A stretch of DNA of 6,036 nucleotides from assembly GCA_005883855.1 (NCBI GenBank), contig VBAU01000051.1, positions 4,782 through 10,817 of the forward strand, in the 5' to 3' direction. The notes under the pieces were generated by a model, which saw only the letters and a list, made by a program, of their open reading frames with translations, was not told the DNA's origin and made no database searches. This DNA is from Bacteroidota bacterium. Its GTDB lineage: Bacteria; Bacteroidota; Bacteroidia; Chitinophagales; Chitinophagaceae. The translations under genes and the position numbers were made by a program. This document shows, in pieces, positions 1 through 4,923 of the stretch; the first letter of the stretch is position 1, and every line of letters begins with the position of its first letter.

Positions 1-1083
1 ATTTTGAGAAAATTTGGAGTGATAGATGCCGATATATCCCCCAAAATGTTTTTGCAATCTGCGGATGATCTGCGAAGTGAGGGCGATTTCGGGCAACATA
101 TACAAAACCTGTTTGCCCTGCATCACGCATTGTTCGATCAGCTTGATATAGATCTGTGTTTTACCACTAGAGGTAACCCCGTGCAGTAGGCACACTGACT
201 TCTCTGAAAAGGATTTTCTTGTTCTTTCAAGGGCTTCATGTTGAACGGGTGATAATTCGAAGTCGATCTGGATGTTTCTCGGCAAGTATTGCAGACGGTC
301 GACACTTCTTTTTTCAATTATTAAGATGTTTTTATCAACCAATCCTTTCAACTGTGCGTCGGAAGCGCCTGATTTTTTCAAGAGTTCCGACTTAGTTACT
401 TCTCCCTCGGTTTTTATCAGATGCAGGTAACTTAAAAGCAACTCCATCTGCTTCGGCGCCCTCGACCAGTTATTCAAAAGCTCAGAAAGTTTTTCTTCAT
501 TGTTAAATTCAGGATTGAGTAAAACATAGATTTCTTTTTTGGGAGAATATCCCTGCTTTAGCGCTTCCCACACATAGCAAACTTTTTTTTGAATAAGCTT
601 GTTGATAACCGGGTAGACATGTGACGAATCGAGTATCTCCTGTACTTCCGAAAGTTTTAATTCTTTTTTGATCAGTAACGCCTCAGCCACCAAATATTCA
701 TCATGATCGAGCGCAGAAAAATTGTCGCCATATTCTTCGTTAAAAACGAGTATCGTCTCACTGGATAATTTAAAATGGGAAGGAAGAGCTGCAGCCATCA
801 CTTCTCCTTCGCTGCACATATAATAGGAGGCCATCCACTCCCACAGTTTCAGCTGTTCCTGGTAGACCACCGGTTCTGCGTCCAGCACATTCAGAATGTC
901 TTTGGGTTCAAAGAATTCAGGTTTTTCCTTGTGAAGTCTTTTTACAACGCCAGCATATTTTTTATTCTTGCCCAGGTTTACTTCGACCCTGCATCCGGGA
1001 TGAACGACATCCAACAGGTGATCCGGGATCGACCAGGTATAGTTTTTAGGAAGAGCAAGTGGTATAATTATCTCGGCGTACAA
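1..1083 (-). CDS. priA: Primosomal protein N' (PriA replication-restart helicase), N-terminal part
   Basis: PriA is a 3'-to-5' DNA helicase that recognises stalled or repaired forks and starts reloading of the replicative helicase. The visible 361 residues read leftward without a stop and continue past the window edge; full-length PriA is usually about 800 residues, so the DEEH box, zinc-binding cysteines and second helicase lobe lie outside. Residues 1-20 (MYAEIIIPLALPKNYTWSIP) and the WEWMASYYMCSEGEVMAAALP stretch (81-101) match the 3'-DNA-binding domain. Residues about 110-290 should hold the winged-helix region and linker. Walker A is GVTSSGKT (302-309), followed by the PriA-type motif LPEIALTSQ (330-338). 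The start is TTG at 1083: an in-frame TAA lies three codons upstream, no ATG is available, and MYAE is the expected PriA beginning. The gene follows plsC on the same strand after 72 bp and may be co-transcribed or use its own promoter. Confidence 0.95.
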   Translation of the reverse strand, partial: MYAEIIIPLALPKNYTWSIPDHLLDVVHPGCRVEVNLGKNKKYAGVVKRLHKEKPEFFEPKDILNVLDAEPVVYQEQLKLWEWMASYYMCSEGEVMAAALPSHFKLSSETILVFNEEYGDNFSALDHDEYLVAEALLIKKELKLSEVQEILDSSHVYPVINKLIQKKVCYVWEALKQGYSPKKEIYVLLNPEFNNEEKLSELLNNWSRAPKQMELLLSYLHLIKTEGEVTKSELLKKSGASDAQLKGLVDKNILIIEKRSVDRLQYLPRNIQIDFELSPVQHEALERTRKSFSEKSVCLLHGVTSSGKTQIYIKLIEQCVMQGKQVLYMLPEIALTSQIIRRLQKHFGGYIGIYHSKFSQN

Positions 1084-1093
1084 AGTAAATTAT

Positions 1094-1114
1094 GTTCAAT
1101 ATTCAATGTTCAAT
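1094..1114. repeat. Tandem heptad repeat RTTCAAT x3 in the plsC-priA spacer
   Basis: On the plus strand the sequence reads GTTCAAT, ATTCAAT, GTTCAAT at 1094, 1101 and 1108 with exact 7-bp spacing. In the direction of priA it reads ATTGAAC, ATTGAAT, ATTGAAC. It ends 11 bp upstream of the TTG start. Function is unknown; the same 7-bp period recurs in the other two spacers of this window. Confidence 0.75.
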
Positions 1115-1155
1115 TTAATCAAATCCATTTGACTGATATGACGAGGACCTTTTGA

Positions 1156-1914
1156 CTACCTGATCCAACCCACTTTGTACTCGCGCAATTTATTTTCCAT
1201 CATGTGAAACACATTTTCCTTTAGTTTGTCGGCGTCATGAGCAGTTAGTCCTGACACGGGAATCTCGTCGAGGAAAAGAATTCGGCATCGCCCCGGATTA
1301 AAAGATAGCGCGTGCTGGTATGGCAACCTATTGTAATTATCCAGGAATAAAACCGGCTTAACAGGAGTTTGTGTTTCGATTGCTATTCGAAAGGCTCCGT
1401 CAAAGAAAGCTTTTAGAGGTTGATGGGTTTGATTGTATGTGCCCTCCGGAAAAAACAAAACTGAAATTCCTTTGCCAATGATTGATCTCAATGTGATAAG
1501 ACTGTGAAATCTGTCGGTCGCACTACTTCTATTAACCATTACAATTGCCTTTCTGTAAATGAATCCAAAAACGGGAATCTTGCTCATCTCTGCTTTGCCT
1601 AATGGTCTCACGGGTTGCCGAAAGGCTTTCGGAATAACGGCTGCGTCTAACAAAGAGGTGTGATTGAGAACGAACACATATTGCTTTGTCTTATCGTGAG
1701 GAGACGTGTATATCCGCCTGGGAAAAATAAAAACAAGTGGGAACCAAAGATCTCCCCAAAACATGCAAATCCTGAATATTGCATTTCCGCCACGAATCCT
1801 TCCAAAAAATGAAGCGATCAGTACACATGGAAAGAGCAGTAACATGATTGTTACAAACAACACAAACGCATAAATACAATAGATCCATTGAAGTGGTTTT
1901 GAGAACTGGGTCAT
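1156..1914 (-). CDS. plsC: 1-acyl-sn-glycerol-3-phosphate acyltransferase-like protein (PlsC/LPLAT family)
   Basis: Members of this family move an acyl chain from acyl-ACP or acyl-CoA to lysophosphatidate at the inner membrane, giving phosphatidate for phospholipid synthesis. The 252-residue length is typical. Residues about 11-35 are a hydrophobic membrane segment, with a second hydrophobic stretch at about 51-65. Motif I is NHTSLLD (84-90), containing the H85-x4-D90 catalytic pair. Motif II is the GKAEMSKIPVFGFIYRK region (106-122). Motif III is FPEGTY (155-160) and motif IV is VKPVLF (185-190). The ATG at 1914 overlaps the TGA of the upstream DUF4258 gene as ATGA, which suggests translational coupling. 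priA follows 72 bp downstream. The family also includes lysophospholipid and aminolipid acyltransferases, so the exact substrate is inferred rather than shown. Confidence 0.88.
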   Translation of the reverse strand: MTQFSKPLQWIYCIYAFVLFVTIMLLLFPCVLIASFFGRIRGGNAIFRICMFWGDLWFPLVFIFPRRIYTSPHDKTKQYVFVLNHTSLLDAAVIPKAFRQPVRPLGKAEMSKIPVFGFIYRKAIVMVNRSSATDRFHSLITLRSIIGKGISVLFFPEGTYNQTHQPLKAFFDGAFRIAIETQTPVKPVLFLDNYNRLPYQHALSFNPGRCRILFLDEIPVSGLTAHDADKLKENVFHMMENKLREYKVGWIR

Positions 1915-2369
1915 CGATTCCTGTTTTGGTATTTTTCATCATCGCCGGGACAGTCACACGTCCATTCCGTGTCCAAGTCGATAACCGTAACCACTTCTGT
2001 ATAATTATTGCATTGCGCAAAAACAACTCTTACCCGCTGGTTATCTCTCGTTTCATCCTCCACTGCGTAGCGCGGACATCTCGAATTTTGTACATCACTC
2101 TTCTTATAATTGATCATCCCATCGCGCATTGTTTCTTCTACCTCTTCTTGTGTTATGTGGCGGCATTGCATGCGACATTTTGCATGATTGCTGTATTGCA
2201 AATAGGAAACACGGCGGTCAAAGCCCCGGTCACGATTCCCTTCCTCTGAATGGGTCTGACCGCTCTCTTGTTTGTCCCGGGTCGCCGGTGAGCCATGTTT
2301 GCATTGCTTGACAACAAAAATTGCCAGGGCAAGCATTGCCAAAACGATAATCGGATCAAACTTCTTCAT
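1911..2369 (-). CDS. DUF4258 domain-containing protein with N-terminal membrane anchor
   Basis: This 152-residue protein has a short basic N-terminus (MKKFD), a hydrophobic segment at about 6-20 and a charged linker (about 24-55) rich in E, D, R, K, S and G. A C-terminal domain at about 58-132 matches DUF4258: the YSNHAKCRMQCRHIT opening (59-73), the EEVEETMRDGMINY helix and then the RYAVEDET...VRVVFAQCNNYTEVVTVIDLD strands. The family has no settled function. There are several cysteines, including a closing CDC (138-140). C23 follows the hydrophobic segment but lacks a proper lipobox, so I read this as a signal anchor or signal peptide rather than a lipoprotein; the domain would then lie in the periplasm. 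The start is ATG at 2369, just after a plausible promoter. Its stop overlaps the plsC start by 4 bp, making it the likely first gene of a DUF4258-plsC(-priA) transcription unit. Confidence 0.85.
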   Translation of the reverse strand: MKKFDPIIVLAMLALAIFVVKQCKHGSPATRDKQESGQTHSEEGNRDRGFDRRVSYLQYSNHAKCRMQCRHITQEEVEETMRDGMINYKKSDVQNSRCPRYAVEDETRDNQRVRVVFAQCNNYTEVVTVIDLDTEWTCDCPGDDEKYQNRNR

Positions 2370-2384
2370 CAGTCAATTTTCACA

Positions 2385-2392
2385 CAAGTATA
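2385..2392 (-). promoter_or_regulatory. Candidate -7 promoter box for the DUF4258-plsC unit
   Basis: Read leftward, this is TATACTTG, a 7-of-8 match to the Bacteroidota -7 consensus TAnnTTTG. It would place transcription start roughly 5-12 nt before the ATG at 2369. I see no convincing -33 TTG element at the right distance. Confidence 0.45.
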
Positions 2393-2459
2393 ATCATTTT
2401 ATGCAGCTAGCATACGTGCTGATTCTATTGGACCGTCCTACTCCTGTTAACTGTGCCTC

Positions 2460-2494
2460 ATTCACCATTCACCATTCACAATTCACCATTCACT
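2460..2494. repeat. Tandem heptad repeat ATTCACN x5 upstream of mtaB
   Basis: Five consecutive 7-bp units start at 2460, 2467, 2474, 2481 and 2488: ATTCACC, ATTCACC, ATTCACA, ATTCACC, ATTCACT. Only the seventh base varies. The array abuts the TATCTTTG box of the mtaB promoter and shares one T with it, so it fills the region where a -33 element would be. Copy number could change by slippage; whether it affects expression is unknown. Confidence 0.9.
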
Positions 2495-2501
2495 ATCTTT
2501 G
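2494..2501 (+). promoter_or_regulatory. -7 promoter box for mtaB (TATCTTTG)
   Basis: TATCTTTG is a perfect match to the Bacteroidota -7 consensus TAnnTTTG. It ends only 6 bp before the ATG at 2508, so transcription would begin at or within a few bases of the start codon, giving a leaderless or nearly leaderless mRNA. This fits the absence of any Shine-Dalgarno sequence. The spacing also argues against the in-frame TTG at 2499 as the start, since that codon lies inside the box. Confidence 0.72.
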
Positions 2502-2507
2502 CGCACT

Positions 2508-3812
2508 ATGGCAGAAGCAAGGACAGTAGCTTTTCACACGCTCGGTTGTAAGCTCAATTTTTCCGAAACTTCTACGCTATCAAGAATGCTTGAGGGCGAG
2601 GGTTTTGAGAAAAAAGAATTTGATGACCTGGCTGACATCTATGTCATCAATACATGCTCTGTCACGGACAACGCAGATAAAGAGTGTCGGCAGTTGGTCC
2701 GGCGCATCCAGCGTAAAGCCCCCGAAAGTTTCGTTGTCATAACCGGCTGTTATGCCCAATTGAAGCCAAAAGAGATTTCTGAGATACCGGGTGTTGACCT
2801 GGTTTTGGGCGCCGCTGAAAAGTTCAACATTACGAAACACATCAGGGAATTAAGTAAGGGCGACTCTGCAAAGATTTGCAGTTGTGATATTGAAGACGTA
2901 AATGGTTTTTACTCGTCGTATTCCATTCATGATCGGACGCGAACTTTTTTAAAAGTGCAGGATGGCTGCGATTACAATTGCTCTTTTTGCACGATTCCTT
3001 TGGCAAGAGGTAAAAGCCGGAGTGACTCCATTCAGAATGTTGTAAGAAATGCGGAACACCTGGCAGCACACGGGGTGAAGGAAATTGTTCTTACAGGAGT
3101 GAACCTGGGGGATTTTGGAAGCCCCCTCCAAACCTCCGCCAACGGGGGAGGCTTAACGAAGTCTCCGAGTTATCGCGAACAGAATCTCTTTGATCTTATC
3201 AAACACCTGGAAAAAGTACAGGGGATTGAACGTTACCGGATATCATCAATTGAACCAAATTTACTCAGCAATGAGATCATAGAATTTGTTGCGAACAGCG
3301 ATAAATTCATGCCTCATTTCCACATACCTCTTCAAAGTGGAAGCAACCGAATCCTGGGATTAATGCGCAGGCGGTACAAGAAAGAGCTGTATGGCGATCG
3401 GGTAAGACTCATTAAAACATTGATGCCGCATTGTGCGATTGGCGTCGATGTGATTGTTGGATTTCCTTCAGAGTCTTACAATGATTTTAAAGAAACATTT
3501 GAGTTTCTTCATTCGTTGGATATTTCATACCTGCATGTCTTCACTTATTCAGAGAGAGACAACACACATGCCTTAAATATCAAACCAGTAGTGCCAATGA
3601 ATGTGCGCCATGAACGCAATAAAATTCTTCGCAATCTCTCCTACATGAAGATGCAATATTTCACCGAGCAGCATTCCGGCGACGTCAGAAGAGTTTTATT
3701 TGAAGCTCATGATAAAGGTGACATGATGGGAGGTTACACAGACAATTATATAAAGGTCACTGCGCCGTATAAAGCTGAATGGGTGAATGAAGTTATGGAT
3801 TGGGAACTATGA
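2508..3812 (+). CDS. mtaB: tRNA (N6-threonylcarbamoyladenosine(37)-C2)-methylthiotransferase MtaB
   Basis: MtaB is a radical-SAM enzyme that converts t6A37 to ms2t6A37 in tRNAs reading ANN codons. The 434 residues show the methylthiotransferase layout. The N-terminal cluster domain has C14 (in FHTLGCKLNFSET), C50 (VINTCSVT) and C81 (ITGCYAQ). The radical-SAM CxxxCxxC motif is C154-C158-C161 (DGCDYNCSFC). Conserved RYRISSIEP (242-250), HFHIPLQSGSN (270-280) and DVIVGFPSE (314-322) follow. VAFHTLGCK and the IPGVD...GAAEK region favour MtaB over MiaB or RimO. The C-terminal TRAM-like part (...GGYTDNYIKVTAPY...) ends at DWEL, perhaps 10-20 residues earlier than many homologues. Residues about 205-222 are an extra low-complexity insert coinciding with a GC-rich DNA palindrome. 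The ATG at 2508 is chosen because the alternative TTG at 2499 is inside the promoter box. The gene converges with rlmK across 18 bp, with no clear terminator hairpin. Confidence 0.93.
   Translation: MAEARTVAFHTLGCKLNFSETSTLSRMLEGEGFEKKEFDDLADIYVINTCSVTDNADKECRQLVRRIQRKAPESFVVITGCYAQLKPKEISEIPGVDLVLGAAEKFNITKHIRELSKGDSAKICSCDIEDVNGFYSSYSIHDRTRTFLKVQDGCDYNCSFCTIPLARGKSRSDSIQNVVRNAEHLAAHGVKEIVLTGVNLGDFGSPLQTSANGGGLTKSPSYREQNLFDLIKHLEKVQGIERYRISSIEPNLLSNEIIEFVANSDKFMPHFHIPLQSGSNRILGLMRRRYKKELYGDRVRLIKTLMPHCAIGVDVIVGFPSESYNDFKETFEFLHSLDISYLHVFTYSERDNTHALNIKPVVPMNVRHERNKILRNLSYMKMQYFTEQHSGDVRRVLFEAHDKGDMMGGYTDNYIKVTAPYKAEWVNEVMDWEL
3120..3173. repeat. GC-rich palindromic insert inside mtaB (in frame)
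   Basis: Where MtaB proteins normally run from GVNxGDFG directly into ETFxDLIK, this gene carries about 54 extra bases encoding roughly SPLQTSANGGGLTKSPS. The DNA starts AGCCCCCTCC. It then has a hairpin with arms CCTCCGCC (3133-3140) and GGGGGAGG (3144-3151), pairing at 7 of 8 positions around an AAC loop, and continues GCTTAACGAAG. From general familiarity this resembles dispersed CCCCCTCC...GGGGGAGG repeats of Bacteroidota genomes; I cannot search for copies here. The boundaries are approximate. The length is a multiple of three and there is no stop, so the host protein stays open. Confidence 0.68.
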
Positions 3813-3830
3813 CGCTTCCTTCACTAAGCA

Positions 3831-4796
3831 TCACCTGGTTATTCGAAAGCAATAGCGATGCAACTTCCCCTCGAAATCGAAAGGCGTCGTTTGTTTTGTG
3901 ATATCACCGATTGCTGTGGCCTTTATCTGTTCCTCGTCAATTACAAATTTTGTGTAGTTAGTGCTGAAATACAAAATGGCACCAGGCTTCATGCCGCGTA
4001 AACAATCATTGATCAGTTCTACATGGTCTCGTTGAACGTCCAAAAAGTCTTCCATCCTCTGGCTGTTACTGAAGGTGGGCGGATCTAGAATCACCAAATC
4101 GAAATGTCCTGGTTCAATCGTTTTCAAATATTGTTTGACGTCTTCATGGATGAAATGACACTTGCCCTCTTCCCTTGAAGGGGAGTTTGCGAGGAAGCCA
4201 TTTAGCTGCATATTTCTTTTTCCCCAATCGAGGTAAGTTTTGGAAAGATCAACCGACACCACCTCCTGCGCCCCTCCTGCGGTCGCGTACACGGAAAAAG
4301 AACCCGTGTAACAAAAAAGGTTCAATACTTTCTTATCCTTGGCTTCAGCCTTTACCTTTTCTCTTGTGAGACGATGATCGAGAAACAAACCTGTGTCAAG
4401 ATAATCGCTAAGGTTAACAAGAAACTTTAATCCGTTCTCGTGAACGACGAATTCATGCTGCCCGGCACTTTCCTTTTGGTATTGACCCAATTTCCCCTGC
4501 TTTCGTCTCCTCAATCTCAAAAAAATATTCTCGGTTTGAATTCCAAAGATCTCACTGATCACATTCAAACTTTCCCGCAACCATTCCTCATGCTCGTCTT
4601 CACTCATTCGATGTCTACGTTTGTATTCGGCAACGTACAACTTGTCTTCATAAACTTCAACGCAAAAGGGAAATTCGGGAAGATCATGGTCGTAAACCCG
4701 GTAACAGGTCACGCCCAATCGTTTTGCCTGTTTACTCATATGCCGGTAGACTTTTTGAAGGCGATTAGAAAACATTATAATTTTTTCCTCGTGCAT
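3831..4796 (-). CDS. rlmK: 23S rRNA (guanine-N7)-methyltransferase domain protein, RlmK-like class I SAM methyltransferase
   Basis: The 321 residues align along their length with the C-terminal (RlmK) half of E. coli RlmKL, the half that makes m7G2069 in 23S rRNA. Landmarks are MFSNRLQKVYRHMSKQAKR (8-26), CYRVYDHDLPEF (31-42), the QYQK segment (105-108) and VNLSDYLDTGLFLDHR (127-142). SAM motif I is VLNLFCYTGSFSVYA (157-171), with the acidic ribose ligand in VDLSKTYLDW (182-191). The catalytic-region DPPTFSNSQRMED spans 238-250, and the protein ends with HRYCFRITR. The RlmL methylase and THUMP domains are absent, so this is a stand-alone RlmK form. The start is ambiguous: ATG at 4796 adds seven residues, while ATG at 4775 begins exactly at the family's MFxNR and has a GAGGA 10 nt upstream. 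An extra 8-residue stretch at about 203-212 coincides with a DNA palindrome. Other rRNA guanine or cytosine targets are possible. Confidence 0.85.
   Translation of the reverse strand: MHEEKIIMFSNRLQKVYRHMSKQAKRLGVTCYRVYDHDLPEFPFCVEVYEDKLYVAEYKRRHRMSEDEHEEWLRESLNVISEIFGIQTENIFLRLRRRKQGKLGQYQKESAGQHEFVVHENGLKFLVNLSDYLDTGLFLDHRLTREKVKAEAKDKKVLNLFCYTGSFSVYATAGGAQEVVSVDLSKTYLDWGKRNMQLNGFLANSPSREEGKCHFIHEDVKQYLKTIEPGHFDLVILDPPTFSNSQRMEDFLDVQRDHVELINDCLRGMKPGAILYFSTNYTKFVIDEEQIKATAIGDITKQTTPFDFEGKLHRYCFRITR
4160..4190. repeat. Short palindromic GC-rich insert inside rlmK (in frame)
   Basis: Between the conserved LNGF and HFIHEDV, the protein has LANSPSREEGKC, where E. coli RlmL has only about four residues. 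The DNA here holds the near-palindrome CTTCCCTTGAAGGGGAG, with 8 pairs between 4169-4176 and 4178-4185, one of them T-G. The insert is roughly 24 bases and keeps frame. The encoded NSPSREE is similar in flavour to the SPSYREQ at the end of the mtaB insert. I infer a second, shorter palindromic element or remnant; ordinary loop-length variation is possible. Confidence 0.45.
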
Positions 4797-4819
4797 TATT
4801 CCCGGCGCGATTTTTTTTG

Positions 4820-4827
4820 CGAACTTA
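4820..4827 (-). promoter_or_regulatory. Candidate -7 promoter box for rlmK
   Basis: Read leftward, this is TAAGTTCG, a 7-of-8 match to TAnnTTTG. It would start a transcript about 15-20 nt before the ATG at 4796, or about 35-40 nt before the alternative ATG at 4775. A run of eight T (plus strand 4811-4818) lies between the box and the gene. Confidence 0.4.
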
Positions 4828-4839
4828 GTTGCCCGATAA

Positions 4840-4847
4840 TAAATTTG
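4840..4847 (+). promoter_or_regulatory. Candidate -7 promoter box for the exonuclease/GIY-YIG gene (TAAATTTG)
   Basis: TAAATTTG matches TAnnTTTG fully, but such short AT-rich matches also occur by chance. If used, the leader would be about 70 nt and would hold both the inverted repeat and the heptad array that precede the ATG at 4924. No closer box is visible. Confidence 0.4.
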
Positions 4848-4855
4848 AAATGGAG

Positions 4856-4920
4856 ATTTGAGATTTTACATCAAAACCTCAAATCTTAAATGTCAAATCT
4901 CAAATAACAAAATCTCAAAT
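4856..4920. repeat. 12-bp inverted repeat in the leader of the nuclease gene
   Basis: ATTTGAGATTTT (4856-4867) is the exact reverse complement of AAAATCTCAAAT (4909-4920), with 41 bp between them. Eleven bases of the left arm (4856-4866) can also pair with AAATCTCAAAT at 4895-4905, so two alternative stems are possible. The distal arm ends 3 nt before the ATG at 4924. The stems are AT-rich and have no adjoining U-tract, so this does not look like a terminator. Confidence 0.7.
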
Positions 4921-4922
4921 CA
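4872..4922. repeat. Tandem CAAATCT-like heptad repeat upstream of the nuclease gene
   Basis: Seven units follow one another: CAAAACCT, CAAATCT, TAAATGT, CAAATCT, CAAATAA, CAAAATCT, CAAATCA, starting at 4872, 4880, 4887, 4894, 4901, 4908 and 4916. Five units are 7 bp and two are 8 bp. The array stops one base before the ATG at 4924. It sits in the divergent spacer between rlmK and the nuclease gene. Confidence 0.8.
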
Positions 4923-4923
4923 C

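Noticed and set aside
775..1155. 126-codon plus-strand reading frame
   Set aside because: It lies antisense to the well-supported priA N-terminus, has no recognisable domain, and its composition is what a complementary frame would give.
1848..2249. 133-codon plus-strand reading frame opposite the plsC/DUF4258 junction
   Set aside because: Both genes on the other strand have family motifs; this frame shows none and spans their junction.
2460..2494. CRISPR-like array
   Set aside because: The units are contiguous 7-bp heptads without spacers and no cas gene is present.
2499..2507. TTG upstream start for mtaB
   Set aside because: The codon is inside the TATCTTTG box and would add only three residues; the ATG at 2508 fits the family start.
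4262..4282. Direct repeat CTCCTGCG twice within rlmK
   Set aside because: It encodes the conserved GGAQEVVSVD region with no extra residues, so it is a chance result of codon choice rather than an insertion.
4811..4818. Run of eight T as a terminator
   Set aside because: There is no GC-rich stem before it on either strand, and it lies in the divergent promoter spacer.
4440..4889. 149-codon plus-strand reading frame
   Set aside because: It is antisense to the conserved N-terminal half of RlmK and runs into the repeat-filled spacer; no family features.
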